A DNA stretch of 64,000 nucleotides from Anaerohalosphaeraceae bacterium (lineage in GTDB: Bacteria > Planctomycetota > Phycisphaerae > Sedimentisphaerales > Anaerohalosphaeraceae). This document shows, piece after piece, positions 33,973 through 43,565 of the stretch. Position 1 is the first letter of the stretch. Every line of letters starts with the position of its first letter. Position numbers and translations under genes: made by a program. The DNA is taken from positions 1-64,000 of the forward strand of contig DAOSUR010000001.1 in the NCBI GenBank assembly GCA_035378985.1, written 5' to 3'. The notes beneath the pieces are model-generated. The model had not been told where the DNA came from and did no database searches. It saw only the letters and a program-made list of their open reading frames with translations.

Positions 33973-35931
33973 CTATCGGGGCTTTGAATACAGCACAAAT
34001 CCGCCCTGCGGCGGCAGGGAAACGGTCAGTTTCCGCACATCCGCCGCGGAAACGGTTTTGGACTCCAACTGGTCCGGCTGGGCACCGTCGGTTATCAGAA
34101 TTCCCTGAAAATTCTTCGGCAGGAAAGACAGGTCCAGCGTCAGGGTTTTGGCGGTCTTTTCCCCGTTGATACCCGCCGCAAACCATTGTTTGCCTTTCCG
34201 CCGGGCCAGCACAACCTCCTTGGCCGGATAACCGGATACAAAACGCGTCTCATCCCATGTGGTCGGTACCGCCTTAAAATAGTCCACCGCAAATGCCGGC
34301 AGGGCCTCCGCCTCAAACGGGGCCAGCCCGAAATGCTGAATCCCCGACTCAAAGATAACCGGCAGGGCCATCTCAAACGCCGGTGTGGTCCGACGCTGCA
34401 CCCCGCGAATCCGGCGGCTCATCACCACCGGCGTAAAATCCATCGGAGCAACGACATTTCGCGTAAACGGCAGAATACAGCTGTGCTCGGCCTGCCGGTC
34501 AGCGTTGCGCTGGTCAAACGTGCAGTATTCCATCCCCATCACCGCCTCGGTCGTCACCAGATTGGGCCAGGTGCGGTGCCAGCCGCGCGGCAGCGTCGCC
34601 CCGTGGAAATTGGCCAGCAGCTGATACTCCGCTGCATCCCGCAGAATATCCTGATACAGCTGCATCGCGGCCTGCTTGTCGCCGCCGAAGAAATCCACCT
34701 TGATCCCCCGAATGCCCATTTGGCGGAGCCGTGCAAACTCCTCCCGCCGCACGTCCGGCAGATGTACCCGGTTTTTCGGCGTCATCGGCGCCGTATTCCA
34801 CTCGCCGTTGGAGTTGTACCACAAAATCAGCTCCACACCCTTTTGCCTCGCCTGCCGGGCCAGCTCGGCAATCTTCTCATAACCGACCAGACGGTCCCAA
34901 TCGGCATCCACCAGCATATATTCCCAGCCGAGTTTGCCGGCCATCTCCAAATACTCCTGCAGATACGGCAGTTTCGTCCCCTCTGAATCATACCGCAACC
35001 AGCTCCAGGCCGCCCGGCCCGGCCGAACGAAAGACAGATCTTTGACCTTCGATGGTTCCGCCACATCCGTCGCGAGGGTAGACTCTACAATAGCTCCCAA
35101 ATCCCGCCCGACGATAACCAGCCGCCAGGGAGTGGAAAACGGGATGACGGCCGAAGGAGCAACCGGGTCCTGGGGGCCGCGGTGCTCATTGACCTGCGGA
35201 AAGGCAATCCGATAGACGCCGCCGTCCGAATGCTGCGCCAGCCGGCAGCCGCAGTAATTCTCATCCACCGCCGTCTCACTCAATAAAACCCAGCCGGCCT
35301 GCCCCACCCGAAACAGCGCCGGAAATACCCAGCCGGCCGAATACGGTGAAGGAAGCCCGACGGGTTTTTCAATCTCATAGTGGGCCTCATAGGACGGTTG
35401 GGTCTTCTCCCAGCCCGTTTTGGCATCATGCATCGGATGCAGCCAGCTGACCGTTCCGGACGGAAAGGCAAAACCGGTCTGTTCGGCCTCCACCGAAACC
35501 TTCAGGCCGCTCGGCTCCGGAAAATGATAGCGGAATGCCAGCCCGTCATCGGAGACCTGAAAGACAATCTGAATAAGCTGTCCCTGCGGATTGGCCAGGG
35601 TTGCCGTCCGCCGGTTGGCCCGATAGGCAATCCGGCTCTGCTTGCCGTGCGGCATCGTATAATTATCCGATACCTTTTCCGTTTTGGAAAAACGCTGCAG
35701 CGTCAGCTGCCCGGTAAAATCCGCATCGCTTCGCCTGACCCCCAGCGGCGATTTCTCCAGCAGAACCTCTTTTCCCAGCCGGACGGAATAAAACGCTCTG
35801 CCCTCTTCCATCAGAAAGTCCACTTGAATACGCCCGTCCGGACTCTGAATTGTATGGCTCCGTTCCATGGCATACCCCATCTGAAACAAAGCAGCCCCCA
35901 AAAACAAACACACCACCAACCGCAATTTCAT
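33973..35931 (-). CDS. Secreted GH97 glycoside hydrolase, probably a retaining alpha-galactosidase-type enzyme
   Basis: The 652-residue protein has a signal peptide (1-21). It shows the GH97 N-terminal beta-sandwich (IQSPDGRIQVDFLMEEGRAFY) and a TIM barrel with GWEYMLVDADWD and LILWYNSNGEWN. GIRGIKVDFFGGDKQ near residue 408 places an Asp where retaining GH97 enzymes carry their nucleophile, and TTEAVMGMEY near 460 supplies a Glu. This points to an alpha-galactosidase or beta-L-arabinopyranosidase-type retaining member rather than an inverting alpha-glucosidase. The ATG at 35931 with AAAGGAGT upstream is chosen over a longer frame. It lies 115 bases after GH2, probably in one operon. Confidence 0.9.
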   Translation of the reverse strand: MKLRLVVCLFLGAALFQMGYAMERSHTIQSPDGRIQVDFLMEEGRAFYSVRLGKEVLLEKSPLGVRRSDADFTGQLTLQRFSKTEKVSDNYTMPHGKQSRIAYRANRRTATLANPQGQLIQIVFQVSDDGLAFRYHFPEPSGLKVSVEAEQTGFAFPSGTVSWLHPMHDAKTGWEKTQPSYEAHYEIEKPVGLPSPYSAGWVFPALFRVGQAGWVLLSETAVDENYCGCRLAQHSDGGVYRIAFPQVNEHRGPQDPVAPSAVIPFSTPWRLVIVGRDLGAIVESTLATDVAEPSKVKDLSFVRPGRAAWSWLRYDSEGTKLPYLQEYLEMAGKLGWEYMLVDADWDRLVGYEKIAELARQARQKGVELILWYNSNGEWNTAPMTPKNRVHLPDVRREEFARLRQMGIRGIKVDFFGGDKQAAMQLYQDILRDAAEYQLLANFHGATLPRGWHRTWPNLVTTEAVMGMEYCTFDQRNADRQAEHSCILPFTRNVVAPMDFTPVVMSRRIRGVQRRTTPAFEMALPVIFESGIQHFGLAPFEAEALPAFAVDYFKAVPTTWDETRFVSGYPAKEVVLARRKGKQWFAAGINGEKTAKTLTLDLSFLPKNFQGILITDGAQPDQLESKTVSAADVRKLTVSLPPQGGFVLYSKPR

Positions 35932-36046
35932 ACAGACTCCTTTCTTAAAAAAGCCCAATCGATTCATTCTCCCGCCCATCTCCCGCCGTATTCGCAAAAG
36001 GAGAAAAGCGGGAATTCAACCCTTTCAGCACAGTTTCATCAGCCCT

Positions 36047-39000
36047 TTAATCAACCCCTTCAAACATCTCTTCCGTAGCCGTCCGGACCCTTTGATACAC
36101 TCCTGTCTGCGAGGGCTGCCCGGACTGCGGCATTTCATCGGCAATCACGGCAATTTCGGCAACCGAAGCCGTCAGGTCATCCCCAAAGCCCGACAAGGCC
36201 CGAATCTTCATTCTTTGGGCACAAACCGTCCCGCTGAAATCAATTTGCTGCGGATGAAACGTGGATTCCAGACGGCCCTTCAGCGGCTCCGACCATTCCT
36301 GCCCGTCCTCGCTGAAGCAGATTTCGTACTCGCGAACATCCCCTTCGTGCCCGCGATGGTCCTGCCGATTCATCCATACCAGTCCCTTCATTCGGACCGA
36401 CTGTTCAAACTGAATCGTCAGTTCAAACGGATGGCGTCTTTCCCGGCTCGCCCGCCCCGTAAACCAGTATGTATTGGGATTGCCGTCAATGGCATTAGCG
36501 GCCGCATTGCGTCCATCCTCCCACTGGGTCTGAATCTTCGCACCCAATTTTTTCATAATTTGGTTGTCAAAAATCAGGCCTCGCAGCTGCTCGACACTGA
36601 CAGCAGTCTTTGGAGCAAAGCGTTCGCTGTTCATATAGGTCAGCAGACTGGAGCGCAGCTGCCGGGCCGCCGGACGTTCGGAAAGGTTGGTCTCTAAATC
36701 CGCCGCACAAACCAGAAGTTTCCCCTCACCGACCCGGCATTCAAAAATCGCCGCCAATTTATAATTCCGATGCCAGTCATCAATCACCTGAACAATCGGC
36801 TCCAGTTCCGCCGGCATATCCGCCAGATTCAGTACCCGGCAGGCGGGCTGGAAAACCTGCTCCCATTGCCAGTCATAATAGAACTCCGTCGCAAAGCCCG
36901 CAAGGGCCGGATGGCTCGGCTCACAGACGATCCCCAGAAACCGCTCCCAATTCGGCCCCATCAGCCGATTCCAGAATATCGGCAGCCGGCCGATCGGCGG
37001 ACAATCCCACCGCAGGCGGTTATAATGCGGCATCCAGAGCACCCTGCCGCCCGCCTGAAGCCGTTCAAAGGCCTCCTGTTCCGAACGGGTTATCAGAATA
37101 TCCGCTCCGGCCGGCTCCGGCAACCCCTTCGGATACACCCAGAAATTCCAGTCATTCTCAAACGGCGTCCCCGTCAGCCCGACTATCAGCCGATACATCG
37201 CCGGGGCGGGCAAATCAGCCAAATCCGTTCGGACCCGCCCGAGCGGCAGAGCGCTGCCCAGCTCGACGGCATCCACTCTCCAGCCGCCCTGGCGAACGAC
37301 GCGTCCGGTCCTGTCAGCAATGCGCCAATAGACCTCCGTCTTGCCCATCGGTTTTGCCCCGTAATGAGCGATTCGAATCTCCGGCTCAAACAGCTCATCC
37401 TGCGTAAACGTGCGCTTTTTCAGCACTGCCAGCGGCACCGTCGTTGTGCAGAACCGCCGCCACTGCCGTGCCGAAACATACCCCTTCTCCTCCCAGAAGG
37501 CATCCAGCACTCCTACCAGAGCCGTACCCTGCCCGAGGTAGTCATGCAAATCCAGCAGCTGAAAGCCCGCCAGACCGGGTGTTCGCAGGTTGGCTTCAAT
37601 TTCCTCCTTATAACAGGCCGTCTGAAACTTCCCGCTGGCCAGGGCAAATTGCTTATTTTTGGCCAGCAGTCCGGCCGCCGCTGCAGACTCCCGGAAAATC
37701 TCATAATTGCCCGGCCGCAGATACCCCGTAAACTTCCGAATGATGTCGAAATCCGGATACGCGCACCACTGCCCCAGTTCGTGAACGATAATCGGAACAT
37801 CCACCCCCTCAATCGAGGACAGATAATCGCCGCCGAACCAGGCCCGATTGCCCCGCACCGGCCGCAAACCGACTCGGTGCACAGCCAGAAAATCCGCCCC
37901 CTTCACAGGCCCCGGCTCATCAATCAGCGGCCAGCCCGTACCCATCGTATAAAGCCGGCGCGGGTCTTTTTGGCGGTAATACTCCACCCACTTCGGCAGA
38001 GACTCCTTCCAGCGTCCGGCCGGCTCGTTGCTCGGGGAACACAGCACAAACGACGGATGATTCCCATACGCCCGAATCATCCGCTCCGTTTCCTCGTACA
38101 ATCTTGCCTCCATCGCCGTGCCCGGGCTGATGGCGTTCCACATCCCCGCCTCCGGCTGCAGATAAAAGCCCAGCTCATCCGCCGCTTCAAACGCCGCTTC
38201 AGGCGGACAGAATGAATGGAACCGCATATGGTTTAAGCCCCATTCCCGGCAAGTCTTAAACAGATTCCGCCAATACGCCAAATCCGTCGCCGGATAGCCC
38301 GTCATCGGAAAGTCGCCGCCTGAATGCGTCCCCCGAAAATGACTCCTGTGTCCGTTGACCAGCAGATTGGGGCCGTCCGTAGTGATCTGCCGAAGCCCGA
38401 TGCGAATCTCCCTGCGGTCATCCGCCCCTCTGCCTTTCAATTCCACCGTCAGCCGATGCAGCACCGGCTCAAATTCATCCCAAAGCCGGGCATTTTTCCC
38501 CAACGATACCATCAGCTCGGCTTCTCCGCCTTCCGACGTCCAGGAAACAGGCACATGAACTTTGCCTGCCTTGAGCGTCCCTTTTCCCGCCTGCCCTGTG
38601 CTGTTCCCGATTTGCACGTGAACCCGCACCGTCTTGTCCTGAATATCCGGGTAAACCTGCACATCCTCCAGCCAGACCGGCGACGTGGACATCAGTTCTA
38701 TCCGTCCGACAATCCCGTTCCATGTGCTGCCCAGAGAATCCGAAACACTGTGGGCATCCGGCCGATAATCCATCAGCATTCGATTGTCCAGCCGAATCGT
38801 CAGCCGATATCGGCCGGGTTCCAAAATCCCCAAATCAAATATATGCGGCGCCACAAGCGAATTGTCCGACCCGACCTGCCGCTCATTCAGCCAGACCGTC
38901 GAAAGCCACCGTGTCCGCTCCAAAAACAGCACCACCCGCCGGCCCTTCCAGTTTTTGGGGATTTCAATGTCCCGCTGATACCAGGCGGGTCCCAGATAAT

Positions 39001-39352
39001 GCCGCGGCGGCTGGGAAAGAAACGGAACCTTCACATCCCCTTCCGCATAGGGCTGATACTCCTTCCTCAGATACCAAAACTTGTCATACAAAGACAACAC
39101 CCAGGGCATGTCCTTGCTGATTGGGTTGCCGTATCCCTGGGCCTGGAGAACACCGGGCAGCCGAATTTCATCCGAAAGGTCTTTTCGAAACCACTGCTCC
39201 CGCAAACCGGCATCCTGCGGGTCCAAAGCAAACCTCCATCTTCCGGATAAATCAAGGGATGTTTGGGCCGCTTGAAGAATTCCTGTCATTATCAAGAGAA
39301 AAAGAACAAAATATCTCTTGATTGCCGCCTTCTTGAACAACATTACGACCAT
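36047..39352 (-). CDS. Secreted GH2 glycoside hydrolase with C-terminal F5/8-type (CBM32-like) domain
   Basis: The protein has about 1101 residues with a signal peptide (near 1-28). It shows a GH2 sugar-binding domain (LSGRWRFALDP, then YLGPAWYQRDIEIPKNW and DNRMLMDYRPDAHSVSDSLG), an Ig-like domain and a TIM barrel. Acid/base Glu is in CSPSNEPAG near 442, and VHELGQW near 524 gives the nucleophile Glu. A galactose-binding-like discoidin domain lies at about 965-1085 (NAIDGNPNTYWFTG). GH2 members of this size cover beta-galactosidase, beta-glucuronidase and related activities on pectin side chains. Starts at 39364 (GTG), 39352 and 39343 compete; 39352 is chosen because of GAGGGA upstream. Confidence 0.88.
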   Translation of the reverse strand: MVVMLFKKAAIKRYFVLFLLIMTGILQAAQTSLDLSGRWRFALDPQDAGLREQWFRKDLSDEIRLPGVLQAQGYGNPISKDMPWVLSLYDKFWYLRKEYQPYAEGDVKVPFLSQPPRHYLGPAWYQRDIEIPKNWKGRRVVLFLERTRWLSTVWLNERQVGSDNSLVAPHIFDLGILEPGRYRLTIRLDNRMLMDYRPDAHSVSDSLGSTWNGIVGRIELMSTSPVWLEDVQVYPDIQDKTVRVHVQIGNSTGQAGKGTLKAGKVHVPVSWTSEGGEAELMVSLGKNARLWDEFEPVLHRLTVELKGRGADDRREIRIGLRQITTDGPNLLVNGHRSHFRGTHSGGDFPMTGYPATDLAYWRNLFKTCREWGLNHMRFHSFCPPEAAFEAADELGFYLQPEAGMWNAISPGTAMEARLYEETERMIRAYGNHPSFVLCSPSNEPAGRWKESLPKWVEYYRQKDPRRLYTMGTGWPLIDEPGPVKGADFLAVHRVGLRPVRGNRAWFGGDYLSSIEGVDVPIIVHELGQWCAYPDFDIIRKFTGYLRPGNYEIFRESAAAAGLLAKNKQFALASGKFQTACYKEEIEANLRTPGLAGFQLLDLHDYLGQGTALVGVLDAFWEEKGYVSARQWRRFCTTTVPLAVLKKRTFTQDELFEPEIRIAHYGAKPMGKTEVYWRIADRTGRVVRQGGWRVDAVELGSALPLGRVRTDLADLPAPAMYRLIVGLTGTPFENDWNFWVYPKGLPEPAGADILITRSEQEAFERLQAGGRVLWMPHYNRLRWDCPPIGRLPIFWNRLMGPNWERFLGIVCEPSHPALAGFATEFYYDWQWEQVFQPACRVLNLADMPAELEPIVQVIDDWHRNYKLAAIFECRVGEGKLLVCAADLETNLSERPAARQLRSSLLTYMNSERFAPKTAVSVEQLRGLIFDNQIMKKLGAKIQTQWEDGRNAAANAIDGNPNTYWFTGRASRERRHPFELTIQFEQSVRMKGLVWMNRQDHRGHEGDVREYEICFSEDGQEWSEPLKGRLESTFHPQQIDFSGTVCAQRMKIRALSGFGDDLTASVAEIAVIADEMPQSGQPSQTGVYQRVRTATEEMFEGVD

Positions 39353-39590
39353 CCTTTCCCTCACAAAAATCCTTATTCCCTTTCAAAAGGACCCATTGTA
39401 TTCAAAAACAGCAGAAAAGCCAGTGAAGGATTTTTCTCTTTTATTCCTTCTTAAAAAAAGGTATAATTTTATAGGACGAAAAAGAACAATTCTGAATGGG
39501 GATTTATTTCGTCGTAAACATAGATATTTGTTTTTCCGATGAACCCCATATGTTGGGAAAAAAGGGATATTTCTTAAAATCGGAGGTCTT
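39353..39590. other. Divergent control region between GH2 and the LamG/CotH gene
   Basis: This A/T-rich stretch has no gene. It holds a CCCA-N5-TGGG palindrome at 39545-39557, of the same form as the one at 25596-25608 in the other divergent control region, and a TATAAT-like -10 at 39462-39467 on the plus strand without a good -35. The palindrome lies 34 bases before the GTG start at 39591. Confidence 0.4.
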
Positions 39591-42500
39591 GTGAAAAGAA
39601 CTTTCTTCTGTCTTCTCGGAATGCTTTTTTCCGCATACACACCGGCCGAAATGGTTCACCGCTATTCTTTCAACACCAACGCCGATGATTTGGTGGGCTC
39701 TGCTCACGGTGTACTGAAAGGTACAGCCGCCGTATCCGGCGGTGCACTGGTTCTGGACGGCTCCAATGCCTGGCTCGAACTTCCCCCTGCCGTCATCGGC
39801 ATCAACAAATACCACAGCATTACCATAGAGGCTTGGTTTACCCTGAATGTCTCAACGGGCTGGAATCGGCTCTTTGATTTTGGAGACACATACGCCGATC
39901 AGGGCGGTTACTATCTTTTTTACAGCCCTTCCGCTGGCGGAAGCGGTTCTCGGTTTTGCATTTCGACAACCGGCTATCCGGGATATTCAACCGGGGAACA
40001 ATCCGTCGATTCCTCTCTGATCTCTTCAGGAACAAAAACACAGATTGTCTGCGTTTATGACGGGATTAACCGTCAGATGAGAATTTACAAAAACGGCTAC
40101 CTGGCCGCCTCCGCAAGCAATATCACACACTTACTGACCGATGTTCATCCGGCCTTTGCCTTCATCGGAAAATCCTGCTATACATGGGACCCCCTTCTGA
40201 ACGGGTCCGTCGATGAATTTCGCATCTACAATATTCCATTTGATGCATCCATGGTCTTGGCCAGTTATCAGGCAGGTCCCAACTCTCCGACGACGGTTTA
40301 CTCAGTCCCGTCCAATCCGAGCCCGGCTGACGGACAAAACGCCGGAATCCTGCCGACCCTCACCTGGAACGCAGACCCCAACCCAGCCATTTTGTATCAC
40401 CGGGTTTACTTGGGAACAGACTACCGAACCGTTTTGACCGCTACGACTACTACTGCCGGCGTGTACCAGACCACCAAACCCTCAACGGACAGGACATTTA
40501 CCCCCTCCGCTCCTCTCGAAAGAGACCAGCTCTATTATTGGCGCATCGAAGAGGTCACTTCCTCCGGATACATTTTCAGCGGCCCGGTGTGGAGTTTTCT
40601 GGCAGTCAATCCAAAAGCCAATAACCCCAGCCCTGTACCCGGCACAATCGGAGTTTCTCCGGCCGGAGTGACCCTGCAGTGGCAGGCCGGCTATCAGGCC
40701 GCAGGCCATCGCATTTTGCTGGGAACCTCTCCTTCCACGCTGCAGGTGCTGCAGGAAAATTACCCGGACACGAGCTACTGGGTTGGCCCCTTAGAGCCCG
40801 GACGTGATTATTTCTGGCGAGTGGATGAACACACTGCCTCCGGACCGGATGTAGAAGGCGACCTCTGGTCCTTTTCAACCAGTGATTCGATTCCTGCCTG
40901 CTTGCCGGGAGATTTGGACGGAAACTGCCTGGTCGATCTGAACGACCTGGTTGTTTTTGCTGTCCAGTGGATGCAATCCGTAAACTGCAGCGGATATGAT
41001 TGTGCTGACTTTGATAAAAGCCGATTTGTGGACTTGGCGGATTTCTCCACACTAGCCGCCGGCTGGCAGGAAACCGCAACCCCCCTGATTGTCATCAATG
41101 AAATCCATTATCACCCGGACTCCAACAAGGAACCGGTGGAGTTTATCGAACTGTACAACGCCGGCGCCCAAACCATCGACCTGAACGGCTGGTCCCTCGA
41201 AGACGCCGTAGAATATCGTTTTACGTCATCCTATCCGTTTGCCCCGGGCGATTTCGTCGTCATCGCCGCCAATCCGGCCGCTGTGAATCAGAAATTCGGA
41301 GTCTCCGCTTTCGGCCCCTGGCAGGGCAAACTCAGCAATGAAGGAGAACGGATTATTCTTCAGGACCCGCTGGGGCAAAAAATCGATGAAGTCAATTACG
41401 GTCCCTCCTTCCCGTGGCCGACAGCCGCCGACGGAGAAGGAGCATCGATGGAACTGCTCAATCCCTATCTGGATAATGATTTAGGAGGCAGCTGGCGAAG
41501 CTCCGGCTTTCTGCCGACAGCCGCACGCCCGGAGGAGGCCTTTGGGGCCCCCACACCCGGCCGCATCAACAGTGTCTTTACCAGCAATGTCCCGCCGCAA
41601 ATCCGTCAGGTCAAGCATCAACCGAATGAACCCAAATCCACAGACCCCATCACCATTACCGCCAAAATCACCGACCCGGACGGTGTTGCATCCGTCAACC
41701 TGAAAGTCCAAATTGTTCTGCCCGGACAGTACATCCCTGCTTATCTGCCGATTCCTATTTCCTCCCTGCTGGCCAATCCGCACCAGATTCAGCCGCAAAA
41801 TCCGGCGTTTGAAGACCCCGCCAACTGGCAGACCTATCCGATGCGGGATGACGGAACCGGCGGAGATGCCGTTGCCGGAGATTCGATTTACACCGCGGTT
41901 CTGCCGGCCCAAAGCAACAGAACCCTCGTGCGGTATCGCATCGAAGCGGCCGACAACACCGGCCGCTCCGTTCGCACCCCGTATGCCGATGACGCCTCGC
42001 TGAACTTCGCCTGTTTTGTGTACAACGGCGTGCCCCCCTACGTAGCAAGCAAAGACACTGTGCAGTCCTCCGGTCCGGGCTATACATACAGCTCCGAGAT
42101 TCTCACCTCCGTGCCCGTCTATCATCTGATTACACGGGCAGAGGACTTCTTCCAGAGCCACGGCTACAACAGCGCCGACCGAATCGAACAGGGCACCACC
42201 AACTACAACAATCAGGAGGCCGGCAAGGTCTATAACTGGTCGGGAACCCTCGTCTATGACGGCGAAGTCTATGACAACATCGGCTATCGCCTGCGCGGCG
42301 GAAACGGCCGCTACAACTACGGGCAAGGCGGAAAACGCTCCATGAAATTCCGCTTCAACCGCGGTCATTATTTCCAGGCCCGCGACCTGTACGGAAACAA
42401 GTTTCCCGCCCGCTGGCAGCATCTGGTCACCGCCAAAATGTTCGGCAACCGCCTCCAGGGCCGATACGCCATCAACGAAATGCTCGATATGATGCTCTGG

Positions 42501-43565
42501 AATCAGGTCGGTGTACCGGCACCGATGGGCTGGTGGTTCCACTTCCGCGTCATCGACGGCCCCGACGAAGCCCCCAATACCCTCAACGGCCAGTACGAAG
42601 GCGACTTCTGGGGACTCTACCTCGCCTGGGAAGATTATGATGGGGCCTTTTTGGACAACCACGATATGCCCAAGGGAAATCTGTATAAATTGTCCGACAA
42701 GATCTACGAAGGCCTCCGGCAGCTGCGGTATCAGGGCCCCGATGCGGTGGATGATGCCTCCGATTATGAAAATATCCGATGGAACCTGAACGCCAATGCC
42801 ACCGCTGCGCAGGTCCTGGCCTGGCTCGATACGGACATGTGGATTCGCTACCATACCATCGTAGAGGCCGTTCGGCATTACGATGTCTTCTCCGGACCGA
42901 CTTGTTTCCACTGTCTGAAAAACGCCGCGTGGTATTTCTACCCCGACTATAAGCCGGAAAATCAGTACTGGGGCCGTCTGTGGATTCTGCCCTTTGATGT
43001 AGATGACACCTGGGGGCCCTTCTTCAATCAGGGAATCGACCACGGAGCGGCAGCTGTTTTTGACCAATACTATGTCACAGAAGGGCAGCCGGTTCAGATG
43101 ACCATCCAGCCGGCCAAAGCCCCCATCAAACAGGCCTATCGAAACTTTATCCGCGAGTTCCTCGATTTGCACTGGAAGCCGGAAATTATCAACGGAATGA
43201 TTGACGAACTGGCCTATCATATCTCTGAACTGGTGCCGGCAGACCGTGACCGATGGCGTTTGAATCCGCTTGCAGAGGGCGCCCGGGACGACGGTCCCCT
43301 GAGCAATGTAGTGGCGGATTTGAAAAAATTCGCCTGGCAGGGCGGAAGCTGGACAGGCGACCCGTGGTTTGGCGACCCGTCCTGGCCGGGTACTGTGGCC
43401 AACCTCGAAGCCCTCGCCGGGGCCGAAGGCGATTCTACCTCGATTCCTTATACGCCGACGATTTCCTACATCGGCACCGCCGGGTATCCAGTCAATGACC
43501 TGCGTTTTCAAACCAGCGCATTCAGCGACCCGCAGGGAAGCGGCACGTTCGGCGCCGCCCAGTAG
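39591..43565 (+). CDS. Giant secreted LamG, dockerin-like, lamin-tail and CotH-kinase protein (ends at an in-frame TAG)
   Basis: The 1324-residue product starts at GTG with CGGAGG upstream and has a signal peptide (1-20). Domains in order: LamG (about 22-220), two FN3-like segments (about 240-440), a double dockerin-like motif (about 445-505: GDLDGNCLVDLNDLVVFAVQW, FDKSRFVDLADFSTLAAGW), a lamin-tail domain (about 508-650), a beta-sandwich linker, and a CotH kinase domain (about 825-1250: GYRLRGGNGRYNYGQGGKRS, LAWEDYDGAFLDNH, LWILPFDVDDTWG). CotH relatives phosphorylate secreted proteins. The frame continues as protein beyond the TAG at 43563, so this is the N-terminal part of a product of about 2100 residues. 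Confidence 0.85.
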   Translation: MKRTFFCLLGMLFSAYTPAEMVHRYSFNTNADDLVGSAHGVLKGTAAVSGGALVLDGSNAWLELPPAVIGINKYHSITIEAWFTLNVSTGWNRLFDFGDTYADQGGYYLFYSPSAGGSGSRFCISTTGYPGYSTGEQSVDSSLISSGTKTQIVCVYDGINRQMRIYKNGYLAASASNITHLLTDVHPAFAFIGKSCYTWDPLLNGSVDEFRIYNIPFDASMVLASYQAGPNSPTTVYSVPSNPSPADGQNAGILPTLTWNADPNPAILYHRVYLGTDYRTVLTATTTTAGVYQTTKPSTDRTFTPSAPLERDQLYYWRIEEVTSSGYIFSGPVWSFLAVNPKANNPSPVPGTIGVSPAGVTLQWQAGYQAAGHRILLGTSPSTLQVLQENYPDTSYWVGPLEPGRDYFWRVDEHTASGPDVEGDLWSFSTSDSIPACLPGDLDGNCLVDLNDLVVFAVQWMQSVNCSGYDCADFDKSRFVDLADFSTLAAGWQETATPLIVINEIHYHPDSNKEPVEFIELYNAGAQTIDLNGWSLEDAVEYRFTSSYPFAPGDFVVIAANPAAVNQKFGVSAFGPWQGKLSNEGERIILQDPLGQKIDEVNYGPSFPWPTAADGEGASMELLNPYLDNDLGGSWRSSGFLPTAARPEEAFGAPTPGRINSVFTSNVPPQIRQVKHQPNEPKSTDPITITAKITDPDGVASVNLKVQIVLPGQYIPAYLPIPISSLLANPHQIQPQNPAFEDPANWQTYPMRDDGTGGDAVAGDSIYTAVLPAQSNRTLVRYRIEAADNTGRSVRTPYADDASLNFACFVYNGVPPYVASKDTVQSSGPGYTYSSEILTSVPVYHLITRAEDFFQSHGYNSADRIEQGTTNYNNQEAGKVYNWSGTLVYDGEVYDNIGYRLRGGNGRYNYGQGGKRSMKFRFNRGHYFQARDLYGNKFPARWQHLVTAKMFGNRLQGRYAINEMLDMMLWNQVGVPAPMGWWFHFRVIDGPDEAPNTLNGQYEGDFWGLYLAWEDYDGAFLDNHDMPKGNLYKLSDKIYEGLRQLRYQGPDAVDDASDYENIRWNLNANATAAQVLAWLDTDMWIRYHTIVEAVRHYDVFSGPTCFHCLKNAAWYFYPDYKPENQYWGRLWILPFDVDDTWGPFFNQGIDHGAAAVFDQYYVTEGQPVQMTIQPAKAPIKQAYRNFIREFLDLHWKPEIINGMIDELAYHISELVPADRDRWRLNPLAEGARDDGPLSNVVADLKKFAWQGGSWTGDPWFGDPSWPGTVANLEALAGAEGDSTSIPYTPTISYIGTAGYPVNDLRFQTSAFSDPQGSGTFGAAQ

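Noticed and set aside
36770..39250. Long plus-strand ORFs opposite GH2
   Set aside because: Antisense to catalytic GH2 motifs; His/Pro/Arg-rich composition.
41481..43511. 676-codon minus-strand ORF opposite the CotH gene
   Set aside because: It mirrors the codon bias of the coding strand (Val/Gly-rich), has no motif, and overlaps a recognised CotH domain.
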